13,720 nucleotides of DNA from Gammaproteobacteria bacterium (GTDB lineage: Bacteria; Pseudomonadota; Gammaproteobacteria; Chromatiales; Chromatiaceae). The stretch's first letter is position 1. Each line of letters begins with the position of its first letter. Both the position numbers and the translations under genes were made by a program. Below are positions 1 through 7,100 of the stretch, piece by piece. The DNA is taken from contig JAUVEG010000009.1 of the NCBI GenBank assembly GCA_030594925.1, positions 1 through 13,720 of the forward strand. The letters are read 5' to 3'. The notes under the pieces were generated by a model. That model saw nothing but the letters and a program-made list of their open reading frames with translations, had not been told where the DNA came from and ran no database searches.

Positions 1-594
1 TAGTTACCAGTTATGCATAGTTGAAGCCCCATACGTGATCCAGCCCTGGTAGAACCGAGCGCGAACTATACATAATTATAGTGCCTGAGGGATCAGCATT
101 GGTGAGTCATCGATAGGGAAATCAGGGGATATGCGTAAAAACATGGACGTTTGGAGCTAATCGGCTTTCAAGAGGCCAGGATATCGATTGATTATGGGAA
201 TTCATGTCGATCATCTCCTGAAATGAGTGGGTCACCACTCCAGACATCGGAAAAACCATGTCAAGTTGATGCAGAACTATTTTACTTGAAACCCAATGAA
301 ATCGCGGCTCTCAGTCAGAGATCGTTTATGTACTATACATAGTTGGGTACTATGCATAAGGAGCAACTCCGGCCATTCAACTCTTCACCTAAAACCCCGC
401 ACCCAGGACCCCATATTAGCTCGTTGACGCGCGTGCATGTGTTCATTGGTGCCTACGCATCCTCGCCTCCTTTATTGAGCACAGATCCCTGAATCCGTGA
501 CACAGTGATGTATGTGGCACATGGATGATCTGCAATGAAAATCCACTGTCTTCAGGGGCTTGTTGTTACTCAGATTCTAACCTCCAGAGCAGCG
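1..594. other. Gene-poor stretch with TATRCATA boxes
   Basis: No convincing gene is visible here. The longest open frame (about 151-342, plus) would need a TTG start, has no clear ribosome binding site and resembles no family I know. The only structure I see is the set of ACTATRCATA boxes annotated separately. With the broken integrase downstream, the stretch is best read as non-coding flank or eroded remains of an integrated element. Confidence 0.4.
11..359. repeat. Four dispersed ACTATRCATA boxes
   Basis: The boxes lie at 11-21 (reads ACTATGCATAA on the minus strand), 65-76 (ACTATACATAAT), 332-343 (ACTATACATAGT) and 349-359 (ACTATGCATAA). The outer two are exact 11-base inverted copies that enclose the others. 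The last two are direct copies 17 bases apart. The second is followed by TATAGT at 77-82, giving it inverted ends. The arrangement suggests binding sites for a recombinase or regulator; that role is inference, since no protein here can be tied to the boxes. Confidence 0.5.
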
Positions 595-843
595 TTAGAA
601 GAACGGGGAATCCGGGAAGAACTTGAACCCGGGATTCTGGGTCCACTCCTCCCACTCCCGCGCCTGCATGATTCGGAACCACTCATTCTCCTCCTCCAGG
701 TCAGGGTCCCATATCCTGGGTCGCCAGCGAGCCTCTATCCTATAGGCTTCACTCTCAGCGGCTCGCATCACCACCCGGTGGATCCAACCAATCGAGCTGG
801 CGAGGGGGCGTGTATCGATGCCGCCCCTCACAACCCGAACCAT
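595..843 (-). CDS. Hypothetical protein, 82 aa, overlapping the Tat-signal gene
   Basis: I do not recognise this protein. It is rich in Trp, Arg and Glu, with an acidic, Trp-rich C-terminal half (EEENEWF, REWEEW). It has no signal peptide or membrane segment. Its ATG lies inside the end of the preceding minus-strand gene, with a 16-base overlap, which suggests translational coupling because no good ribosome binding site precedes it. It could instead be the displaced C-terminal part of that gene after a frameshift, since both products share a Trp-rich acidic style. The reading frame is open and ends in TAA, but its reality depends on comparison with homologues. Confidence 0.4.
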   Translation of the reverse strand: MVRVVRGGIDTRPLASSIGWIHRVVMRAAESEAYRIEARWRPRIWDPDLEEENEWFRIMQAREWEEWTQNPGFKFFPDSPFF

Positions 844-1256
844 CCGGTGTCGAACCAGTCACCAATCCACCGCCAGTCATCGCTGAGATACCACGGCAGC
901 TCCAGCTCAATCATACGGCTCGCAAGTTCATCCAGCCCCCCGTTTTCCCAGCTGCCGTTGTAGCGGATGCAACCATCTCCGCGTCGCAGGTGGAGATAGT
1001 TACGCTCCTTCTGCGTCAACCGGGCAAAGACCTCAAGCGGTTGGTCGTAGGCACCCTGATCGACCGCCCACTCGGACCAGACGCCCTCCCCGGTGAACAG
1101 GATCGAGCTTTCATCCAGCAGGATCGTTTTGTGCTCTATGCCATGCCAGCGAGAGACACGCCCCACTGCAGGCAGGTCGATGGCCGGCAGGATAGGCACG
1201 GCTGGTGCAATCACCAGCGCCTGCAGGAACTCTCTTCGTGTGAGTGGTGGTGCCAT
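828..1256 (-). CDS. Hypothetical protein with twin-arginine signal peptide, 142 aa
   Basis: The N-terminus carries a twin-arginine motif (TRREFLQ, residues about 6-12) followed by a hydrophobic stretch rich in Ala, Val, Ile and Pro (about 13-27), the layout of a Tat signal peptide. The product is therefore predicted to be exported folded to the periplasm. The remaining ~110 residues have no motif I recognise; they are rich in Trp and acidic residues, including DDWRWIGDW near the end. The start is well supported: GGAG sits six bases before the ATG. The gene lies just beyond the 3' end of the broken integrase gene on the same strand, so it may be cargo of the same mobile element. The second small gene overlaps its 3' end. 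Confidence 0.6.
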   Translation of the reverse strand: MAPPLTRREFLQALVIAPAVPILPAIDLPAVGRVSRWHGIEHKTILLDESSILFTGEGVWSEWAVDQGAYDQPLEVFARLTQKERNYLHLRRGDGCIRYNGSWENGGLDELASRMIELELPWYLSDDWRWIGDWFDTGWFGL

Positions 1257-1371
1257 ATTGTTCTCCAGTTTTAGAAGGCTTCAGCGACATTGCCCGGGTG
1301 CCTTCAATCTTGGTTAAATCGACCCGTATTACTGCGATGTATTTAACGCACCTCCCTGTGCTTCAATTGGG

Positions 1372-2085
1372 TTATCCCAAGTCCACTGCATCCAGCTGTG
1401 ACTTCATGCCCGTTGGCAGGAACTGGTAGTAGGTCTTGCTCAACATGTCGACGCCGGTCCCCAGGTTGGCAGAGACGTCGAGCAGGTTGATCCCGGACTT
1501 GATCAGCATCGATGCCGTGTGATGCCGAAGAGAATAATAGACTGTCTCCGCCGGTAAACCCGCCCGCCTGACAGCCTGGGCGAAAGGTCTGCTATGTTGG
1601 CCTGACTTCCAGTGACCAAGGCCGGGTGCTGGCAGCAGGGCGTCATCCTGGTGCCTTTTACCGGCAAGGTTGATGAAGGTGTTCAGGGCGCTGGTGGATA
1701 GCACAACATCCCTCGGGCCCGTCTTCCCGGAGACATGCAGGATGCCCCGGTCGACATCCAGACCCCCGACCTTCGCAGCGACCAACTCTCACAGGCGACT
1801 GCCAGTCAACACGCCGGCGCGGATCAGGTTGTGGATCTCTCCATCAGTTGCATCGAGTAGGCGCTGCACCTGGTCGCGGGTGAGGAACAATGATCCCGCT
1901 CCATCAACTTTCTTGAACGCCTCGACCATTGACCAGGTGTTCACGCTGACCTTCTCTGCTTTCAGCGCAACATTGAGCACCCCCGCTTCACGCAGCTTGG
2001 CGGTGTCGATCCAATCGGTTGTTTGACGGGGATACCAGCCGTTCTCAGTGTGAGTTCCCTGGCTGGTGGATGCCAGGTGGACCAA
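1372..2085 (-). pseudogene. Tyrosine recombinase (phage-type integrase), interrupted by a stop codon
   Basis: Tyrosine recombinases cut and rejoin DNA at att or similar sites. The catalytic domain is clear: the box I arginine in TGSRL, the beta-hairpin lysine in VSGKTG, the second arginine in YYSLRHH, and the nucleophile region LSKTYYQF. The LGT (instead of LGH) and YSLRH forms occur in one branch of phage integrases, so they need not be damage. The real defect is a TGA at 1789-1791, directly after TGSRL. The frame continues unbroken behind it with ELVAAKVGGL, exactly as expected if a glycine codon (GGA) had become TGA. The N-terminal DNA-binding part is short or missing. The frame stays open upstream to 2223 but has no ATG or GTG there, and that part (HWHILACGITKEP) does not look like integrase. 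The entry is drawn from a TTG at 2085. The gene is probably inactive unless the stop is read through. Confidence 0.75.
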
Positions 2086-2137
2086 GGTCTTTGGCTCTTT
2101 GGTGATGCCGCAGGCCAGGATATGCCAGTGATAACCG

Positions 2138-2293
2138 TCATGCCGGATGGTGGGTGCTGCTGGGTTTCTGACTGCGACAGGGGCAGCGATAGACTTCTCG
2201 AGGGATATGTTGCTCTCCAGTATTTAGCAGTGAATTCAGCCTGTGTGGCTCCGCTCTGCAATATGGGCAAATCAGCGGACGTAAAGTATTCAT
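2138..2293 (-). CDS. Possible small zinc-ribbon protein, 51 aa
   Basis: A short frame starting MNTLRPLICPYC, with CPYC near residues 9-12 and YRCPC near residues 37-41. Four cysteines in two pairs suggest a metal-binding ribbon. Phage Ogr/Delta-type activators have a loosely similar layout, but the second cysteine pair is spaced differently, so I do not assign it to them. The start is favoured by AAGGGGAG four bases before the ATG. The frame overlaps the start-less upstream extension of the integrase frame, so the two may be parts of one frameshifted gene. I cannot decide between an intact small gene and a remnant. Confidence 0.35.
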   Translation of the reverse strand: MNTLRPLICPYCRAEPHRLNSLLNTGEQHIPREVYRCPCRSQKPSSTHHPA

Positions 2294-2435
2294 ACTACTC
2301 CCCTTGCTCGGAGGATTACATGTCCACAATGAGGTAGAGGGGTGTCTCCCGGTTCACTTGTGGCGCAACCCGGGGTGAGTAGCTGGGGGCAAGAAGGTGA
2401 AAGAGAGCTTCTGTCAAAATACCAACCAATTGAAT

Positions 2436-2858
2436 TCATTGAAATAAAGCAGTAAAAATGACGTATCTACCAATCTTGCCGATAGAGACCAGTAGCAGAA
2501 ACAGCAAAAATGGCGTTTTGAAAAATCCCGCGATCAATGTCAACGGGTCTCCGATGATTGGAACCCAGGCAAGCAGCAGTGACAACACCCCATAGTGACG
2601 AAACTGCTGTGAGGCGCGTTCAACGCTTTTTTCACTGAATGGAAACCAGGACCGCTGTTTCAACTTCAGCAGGTTGAATCCCAGTATCCAGTTGATGACG
2701 GAGCCGGAGATATTTCCTGCGGAAGCAGTGGCGATTAGCAGGAAGGGGTCATACTCTTTGCTATGCAGCAGGGTAAGCAGCACTGCTTCTGATGAGAATG
2801 GCAGGATGGTTGCTGCGCCCAGTGCGCTGAAAAAGAGGGTGAGATAGCCGTCGATCAT
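2436..2858 (-). CDS. yqaA: YqaA family membrane protein (DedA-related, VTT domain)
   Basis: A 140-residue integral membrane protein that resembles E. coli YqaA over most of its length. Recognisable parts are the N-terminal ATILPFSSEAVLL segment (residues about 16-28), the GN..GS..N.ILG stretch (about 48-60), and the LLLAWVPIIGDPLTLIAGF hairpin (about 94-112), which is typical of DedA/VTT proteins with their re-entrant loops. Related DedA proteins are linked to lipid handling and membrane homeostasis; the substrate of YqaA itself is not established to my knowledge. The gene starts 29 bases after the ABC ATPase gene on the same strand, so it may be the last gene of that transcript. No strong ribosome binding site is visible before the ATG. 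No clear intrinsic terminator follows it. Confidence 0.85.
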   Translation of the reverse strand: MIDGYLTLFFSALGAATILPFSSEAVLLTLLHSKEYDPFLLIATASAGNISGSVINWILGFNLLKLKQRSWFPFSEKSVERASQQFRHYGVLSLLLAWVPIIGDPLTLIAGFFKTPFLLFLLLVSIGKIGRYVIFTALFQ

Positions 2859-2887
2859 GCAGGGATGAACTGATGTTCAGTGCTGTC

Positions 2888-3757
2888 CTATTTCAACTCA
2901 TCACTGGTCAGCGTCTGAAAGGCATGCGGGTGCTTGAGGTTGAAATCGCGCGCATGCTGCAGATACTCCGGATTGAAACCCGCCTCCCTGATCTGCTTGA
3001 TCAATGCAGAAAATTCCGCTGAGTGTTTGACCCCGGTGGCTGATACCTTGTGCGCAAGCTGGTGGTCAGCGACAATCTTCGCACCCCTGCCGGGATGTTT
3101 TTCACCACGGTCATCGCTGTAGTATTGCGACAGCACCAACAGCCGTGAACCAAGAAAAGCCGCCTCTTCCAGGTCATGGGTGATGAAGAAGACAGTCATC
3201 TGCTGTTGTTCCCACAGTTCAAGCAGAAACAGCTGCATTTCCTCACGAGTGTCGGGGTCAAGCGCACCGAAAGGTTCGTCCATCAACAGGATCTTCGGCT
3301 GCATGATCAGCGCCTGGGCGATTGCAACACGCTGCTGCATGCCGCCGGAGAGCTGATGGGGATATTTGTCAGCATGCTGCTGCAGGCGGACGCGGCGCAG
3401 ATATTCCATCGCTTCGTCATTAATTGTCTTGCGTCCGAGTGATTTTTCCAGCCTGATGCCAAGGCTGACATTGTCGATGACACTGAGGTGGGGAAACAGG
3501 GAGTAGCGTTGAAATACGATGCCGCGATGCCTGTCAGGTATGCCTATGACCTCATTGTCCAGAGTGATGCGACCGGCAGTCGGGAACTCGGCGCCGACAA
3601 TCAGCCGCAACAGAGTCGACTTTCCACAGCCACTGGGACCGACCAGGGTGCAAAGCTCCCCGTGCTTGACCGACAGGTCGATATTATCGAGCACCAGCTT
3701 GTCACCATAGGCCTTGTAGATATCCTCGATATGCAGAAAACCGTTCTTGCCGCTCAC
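2888..3757 (-). CDS. ABC transporter ATP-binding protein, NitT/TauT type
   Basis: The cytoplasmic ATPase of an importer of the nitrate/taurine/sulfonate class, 289 residues. Motifs in order: Walker A GPSGCGKST (40-48), Q-loop FQRYSLFPH (Gln83), signature LSGGMQQR (136-143), Walker B ILLMDEP (156-162) with D-loop ALD, and the switch histidine in FFITHD (His194). After about residue 205 there is an ~80-residue C-terminal extension, longer than in minimal family members. The frame is open further upstream, but the start chosen is GTG at 3757. AAGGAG lies 7 bases before it, and the GTGA overlaps the stop of the permease gene by 4 bases, a standard coupled junction. It should pair with the adjacent permease; the two substrate-binding/OmpA proteins of the cluster are the likely binding components. 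The substrate cannot be told from the sequence. Confidence 0.93.
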   Translation of the reverse strand: MSGKNGFLHIEDIYKAYGDKLVLDNIDLSVKHGELCTLVGPSGCGKSTLLRLIVGAEFPTAGRITLDNEVIGIPDRHRGIVFQRYSLFPHLSVIDNVSLGIRLEKSLGRKTINDEAMEYLRRVRLQQHADKYPHQLSGGMQQRVAIAQALIMQPKILLMDEPFGALDPDTREEMQLFLLELWEQQQMTVFFITHDLEEAAFLGSRLLVLSQYYSDDRGEKHPGRGAKIVADHQLAHKVSATGVKHSAEFSALIKQIREAGFNPEYLQHARDFNLKHPHAFQTLTSDELK

Positions 3758-4602
3758 TCTCTTGCTCCTTGATACCAGGGAAAAGCGAATTTGACCACAT
3801 GTCTGAGGCCCAGGTCCATGAGAAAGCCCAGCAGTGTAATCCATAAGACATAGGGGATAATGACATCCATTGCCAGATAACGGCGCACCAGAAAAATGCG
3901 ATAGCCAAGTCCGCTGTCGGCGGCAATCGCCTCTGCAGCGATCAGAAACAGCCATGCGGCGCCCAGCGACAGACGTATGGTATCGAGCAGCCGTGGCAGA
4001 ACCTGGGGCAGGGTAATGCGCCATGCGATTTGCAGCTGGGAAGCGCCCAGCGTCAGCGCCTTGGTGATCTGTTCGCCGGGTAGTTTCAGCACGGCGAGGC
4101 GGGTGTCCCTGGCGATGATCGGAAAGATGCCGATAAAGATCAGGGTGATCTTTGCAGCTTCGCCGATGCCGGCTGCGATGAACAGAATTGGAAGTATCGC
4201 CAGCGGCGGGATCATGGCAATAAAGGTCAGAAATGGGTTGAGCATGATACTGAAGCCTGGGAACAGCCCGAGCACCACGCCTGTAAACAATCCCGCAATG
4301 GCCGCCAGCAATACGCCTGCAAACAGTCGCCTCAAGCTGCTGAGGGTGTCTTCAGCCATGAGGTATCTGCCGGTACGTGCATCCTCATGGAATGCCATGC
4401 GTTCGACGGCGTCAACCATCTGTGACATTGTTGGCAGCAGCTTGTCCCTGGGGTTCTCCTGATGGCGAAAATGCGAAGCCGTAAAATAGGAGATCAGCAG
4501 GATGACAAAGGGCAGGGCGATCAACAGCAGACGCAGTTTTGGCCCCGGCTTAGCATGAATGCCAAAAATAAGCGGTGGCTGATAACTGTTTTTCTCGATC
4601 AT
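3754..4602 (-). CDS. ABC transporter permease, NitT/TauT type
   Basis: Inner-membrane channel subunit of 282 residues with about six hydrophobic segments, the first near residues 24-42. The loop that contacts the ATPase is present around residues 181-200 (ALTLGASQLQIAWRITLP, the EAA-loop form of this family). The N-terminal ~20 residues are polar. A longer than usual periplasmic loop (about residues 43-88) follows the first segment. It ends in TGA overlapping the GTG of the ATPase gene, so the two are certainly co-transcribed. The 320 bases upstream are filled with repeats and separate it from the TelA gene, so it may either have its own promoter or be read through from there. Like the nitrate, taurine and sulfonate importers, one permease probably forms a homodimer with two copies of the ATPase. 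Confidence 0.92.
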   Translation of the reverse strand: MIEKNSYQPPLIFGIHAKPGPKLRLLLIALPFVILLISYFTASHFRHQENPRDKLLPTMSQMVDAVERMAFHEDARTGRYLMAEDTLSSLRRLFAGVLLAAIAGLFTGVVLGLFPGFSIMLNPFLTFIAMIPPLAILPILFIAAGIGEAAKITLIFIGIFPIIARDTRLAVLKLPGEQITKALTLGASQLQIAWRITLPQVLPRLLDTIRLSLGAAWLFLIAAEAIAADSGLGYRIFLVRRYLAMDVIIPYVLWITLLGFLMDLGLRHVVKFAFPWYQGARE

Positions 4603-4640
4603 GGTTATATTTAATGCATAAAATAAATGAGAGGGTTTTT

Positions 4641-4667
4641 ACCACGGAACACACGGACAACACGGAA
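4641..4667. repeat. CCACGGAACACACGG-type intergenic repeat
   Basis: A stretch built from ACGGA(A/C) units (CCACGGAACACACGGACAAC and onward). A close variant occurs at 13135-13161 in the same orientation, with the same beginning (CCACGGAACA) and the same end (ACACGGAA). Repeats of this style are scattered in intergenic DNA of many environmental bacteria; their function is not known to me. Confidence 0.6.
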
Positions 4668-4721
4668 TGATTATTTTTTCTGCGTCTTCAGAGCTACTTG
4701 CAATACTCGTAAATAGTGAAC

Positions 4722-4796
4722 TTTGTCATCTCGAACGAATGTGAAAGATCTCATTTATCAATGCGTCAAGATTTCTCCTTTCAGTAAAAATGACAA
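4722..4796. repeat. Imperfect palindromic element with TTGTCAT / ATGACAA ends
   Basis: The two ends (TTGTCATCTCGAACGAA at the left, AGTAAAAATGACAA at the right) are imperfect inverted copies, and the inner parts GAAAGATCT and AAGATTTCTCCTTTC continue the match. It looks like a small dispersed palindromic repeat; comparable GTCATTYCGA...-type elements are common in environmental genomes. It sits between the TelA and permease genes, between two other repeats. Confidence 0.5.
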
Positions 4797-4819
4797 CTTA
4801 TTGGGGTTTTGCAAGAGGT

Positions 4820-4873
4820 TCCACAGATAATCTTTTATCTCTAAATCTGTGTTTATCTGTGTGCATCTGTGAA
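4820..4873 (-). repeat. CACAGATAAACACAG-type intergenic repeat
   Basis: Read on the minus strand it contains CACAGATGCACACAGATAAA followed by CACAGATTTAGAG, then after a spacer TTATCTGTGG, which is partly inverted to the first units. The same family reappears at 13179-13210 (ACCACAGATGAACACGGATA). Function unknown; it marks the gap between the TelA gene and the ABC genes as a repeat-rich spot. Confidence 0.55.
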
Positions 4874-4922
4874 TAATTTTGTTAGTTGGGTTTGATCCCA
4901 TGTTCTACTATGAATTGCCCGA

Positions 4923-6125
4923 TCAATCGGTAATCTCCAGCGGAAAATCACTGCTGACCTCCTCGGCATGTTCAACCTTGTGAATCTGTTGTTCAGCTTC
5001 AGCCGCCATGCGATCCATCTCGAGGATATTTTCAGCCATCTGCGGCAATGCCTGCTGACGATAGGCGTCGATATCATCCAGTGCGATGCGGATGTCGGAA
5101 AATGCCTGTTTGAGCAGATTGATATCCAGCTGGCTGCTGGACGCCTGTTTTTGAATTGCAGCCCCCTGGGTGCGCAGCCGTGATGCCGTGCCTGCAATCA
5201 GGTTCTCGGTGGTCTTGTTGATCGCCTGAACCTTCTCCAGAACGATTCTCTGGTTTGCCAGGGCGACAGCCAGGGTAACTGCGACTTGTAGTGCGCTGAC
5301 AGTAGTATTGAGCGCCCGGTTGACGCCGCGGATCAACTCCTTGTTGTTGCGGATGATCATCTCTGTGGTCAGATAGCCCTGCTGGTTGACCAGCAGTTGC
5401 TGCTGAAGATCCTGGATACGCTGGCGCAACGGAAACAGCAGCTCTTCTGCAATGAATTTGTATTGCTGGCTGTCGGCCAGAATGTCGTTCTCCAGCTTGC
5501 TCTGCAGACGCTGATCGATCAGCTGCCCCAGCTTGACTGTTTTTTCCAGTTTCAGCGTCAGGGCGCGCATTGCCGCCTGGTCATCCGTGAGGGTGATGTT
5601 GTCTCGCTTGAGCTGCTCCCGTCCTGTTTCGAGCGAGTTGATAATGGCATCGATACTGGTTGATGCATTTTCAAAACGGGAGAAATAGCGCTTGATGGGT
5701 GTGCCGACACCCGGTAAATAGCCCAGCAGGCGTGTTGCCCATCCAGACTCCAGGTTGACGCCGGTCGGATCAAGCTCTTCCACCTGTAGTTTGAGATCAA
5801 TCAGTGATTTAGCGACCTCGCCGCCCTCCTCACTGTCGGCCATCAGCCTGGTCAGCGGTTGTTTGAGCATGGCGCTGCGTCTGGCCGCCTCTCTTTGCAG
5901 AGTATTTCCGATCTGTTCGATGGCGGCAGTTGTCTTCTTGTGCTCGCTGGCATTGTTGATATCTGTTTTGAGAATACGCGCAACCACATCTTCAGCCTGT
6001 TGATCCAGTTCAGGGTCAGTCGTTGCCGTTGCATGAATCTCCAGCGGTTCAACGAGATGGAGATCCTCGCGCAGTTTTTTCCTGTCAGCGAAGATGAGTT
6101 GACTTTCCTGGTTCTTTTGTGACAT
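4923..6125 (-). CDS. telA: TelA family protein (toxic anion resistance family)
   Basis: A 400-residue soluble, mostly helical protein of the TelA family, named after tellurite-resistance genes of IncP plasmids. Family hallmarks are the segment around SRFENASTSIDAIINSLETG (residues about 148-167) and the long helical core with RNNKELIRGVNRALNTTVSA (about 258-277) and ANQRIVLEKVQAINKTTENL (about 290-309). No signal peptide or membrane segment is present, so it should act in the cytoplasm, perhaps at the membrane. Known relatives include Bacillus YaaN, encoded beside XpaC; the XpaC-like gene directly upstream here repeats that pairing. The biochemical activity of the family is unresolved. The ATG start has only a weak AGAG-type ribosome binding site. 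A large hairpin lies between this gene and the one before it, which could tune its expression. Confidence 0.9.
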   Translation of the reverse strand: MSQKNQESQLIFADRKKLREDLHLVEPLEIHATATTDPELDQQAEDVVARILKTDINNASEHKKTTAAIEQIGNTLQREAARRSAMLKQPLTRLMADSEEGGEVAKSLIDLKLQVEELDPTGVNLESGWATRLLGYLPGVGTPIKRYFSRFENASTSIDAIINSLETGREQLKRDNITLTDDQAAMRALTLKLEKTVKLGQLIDQRLQSKLENDILADSQQYKFIAEELLFPLRQRIQDLQQQLLVNQQGYLTTEMIIRNNKELIRGVNRALNTTVSALQVAVTLAVALANQRIVLEKVQAINKTTENLIAGTASRLRTQGAAIQKQASSSQLDINLLKQAFSDIRIALDDIDAYRQQALPQMAENILEMDRMAAEAEQQIHKVEHAEEVSSDFPLEITD

Positions 6126-6181
6126 CGGTTATCTCTGTTTGGTAATAATTTGTAGCTTGTTGCGAGGTAATGTTATTCGCA

Positions 6182-6251
6182 TAGCATGTGCTGAGGAACG
6201 AAGCGCATCATCAATCGCAATAGATGCGCTTCGCAAGCTCAGCACATTCTA
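6182..6251. repeat. Long imperfect hairpin between the XpaC-like and TelA genes
   Basis: Two stem blocks pair perfectly: ATGTGCTGAG (6186-6195) with CTCAGCACAT (6238-6247), and CGAAGCGCATC (6199-6209) with GATGCGCTTCG (6223-6233), closed by a 13-base loop. There is no T-tract on either side, so it is not a typical intrinsic terminator. It may be a REP-like element or an RNA-stabilising or attenuating hairpin inside the transcript. Confidence 0.75.
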
Positions 6252-6267
6252 TGTGGTTTATTGTGTT

Positions 6268-7098
6268 TCAATGTTTAGAGTAGTCCGCACTGCGTTGCGC
6301 CAGTCTTTCCAGTTCCATCATGGCATCCTCCATATCCATGGTGGCGCGACGATTGGCAGTATTCATTTCAGCAACGGCGGCCATCACTTCATCCATTTTG
6401 GTCATGGCTGCTTCATTTCTGGTTATAAGCGTCTGAATCTTATCACGTTGATGCTGCAGGAGTTGCAGGCGCTGCGTCAATGCCTCTCTCTCCTGATTCA
6501 CAGAGGCTGAAGCTGATGCAGCATTGCCCAGCTTGTCGATGCGGCTGCGGATATGCTTTTCATCAATGGCGGTAATGCTCTTTTTTATATCCGCAATCTG
6601 TTTCAGATTGTCAAGTGCGGCAAGAAAAACCTGTTCGGCCATGCTCAGGTAGCGGTTGAAGCTCAACTCACCGGGATTGAGTTTGCGCCTGAGCAGCTCT
6701 TCAAAGGTGTCATATTTTGCCTGCAGGCGCTGTAGCTGGTTGAGCTCAGCCTCTGCTTCGACATCCTGCAGTGCCAGTTCGAGGTGCCTCAGCGAATCTT
6801 TTCTGTCAGACTCGAGAATGGCATGAATCTTCTTCAGGTACTCTCCGGCATGGAATTGTCGGCGCAAAGTCATATCATAAATCCAGGCGCCGGCGCCGGC
6901 CAGTGCACCAATAATCGCTGGAATGACGAGGTATGCGGAGGGTTCCAGTACAACAGCAGCCAGTCCCCCGAGCAGTCCAGCCGCCAGTGGATAGAGCACA
7001 TAGGGTTTCTGGATGGTCTTTTTAGTCACCTCTTTCGAGATGGCAGCGGGGGAGAGATCCGGCTTGCTGCGCCTTTTCTGCTGATATAGCCCCGGCAT
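6268..7098 (-). CDS. Two-TM coiled-coil protein, XpaC-like
   Basis: 276 residues. A basic N-terminal tail (about 1-32) is followed by two hydrophobic segments (about 34-50 and 54-74; LAAGLLGGLAAVV and YLVIPAIIGALAGAGAWIY). The rest is charged and helical, with long coiled-coil stretches (for example LNQLQRLQAKYDTFEELLRR and QEREALTQRLQLLQHQ). The layout, and the position directly before a TelA gene, match the XpaC proteins, named for 5-bromo-4-chloroindolyl phosphate hydrolysis in Bacillus. No catalytic site can be pointed out, so a scaffold role is just as likely. Start: ATG at 7098, two bases after the stop of the upstream fusion gene, with GGAGG ten bases before it. A TTG at 7104 overlapping that stop is the alternative. 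The junction implies co-transcription and coupled translation with the fusion gene. Confidence 0.75.
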   Translation of the reverse strand: MPGLYQQKRRSKPDLSPAAISKEVTKKTIQKPYVLYPLAAGLLGGLAAVVLEPSAYLVIPAIIGALAGAGAWIYDMTLRRQFHAGEYLKKIHAILESDRKDSLRHLELALQDVEAEAELNQLQRLQAKYDTFEELLRRKLNPGELSFNRYLSMAEQVFLAALDNLKQIADIKKSITAIDEKHIRSRIDKLGNAASASASVNQEREALTQRLQLLQHQRDKIQTLITRNEAAMTKMDEVMAAVAEMNTANRRATMDMEDAMMELERLAQRSADYSKH

Positions 7099-7100
7099 GG

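Noticed and set aside
342..400. Integron attC-like site (GTTGGGT at 342-348)
   Set aside because: No matching RYYYAAC partner at proper spacing and no cassette structure; a seven-base match alone is not enough.
535..1274. Plus-strand frames opposite the two small minus-strand genes
   Set aside because: They are Pro/Ser/His/Gln-rich shadows; the minus-strand frames have a ribosome binding site and a Tat signal.
1962..2270. Minus-strand frame overlapping the integrase 5' part in another frame
   Set aside because: The composition (Pro, Ser, Thr, Trp rich) looks like a shadow of the protein-like frame that leads into the integrase.
2340..2375. Hairpin-like CCCGGTT / AACCCGGG as terminator of the yqaA gene
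   Set aside because: The stem is short and bulged, about 65 bases after the stop codon, and no T-tract follows.
3758..4024. N-terminal extension of the ABC ATPase to an upstream start at 4024
   Set aside because: It would lie wholly inside the permease gene in another frame, is rich in Cys/His/Arg like a shadow frame, and a GTG with a good AAGGAG site exists at 3757.
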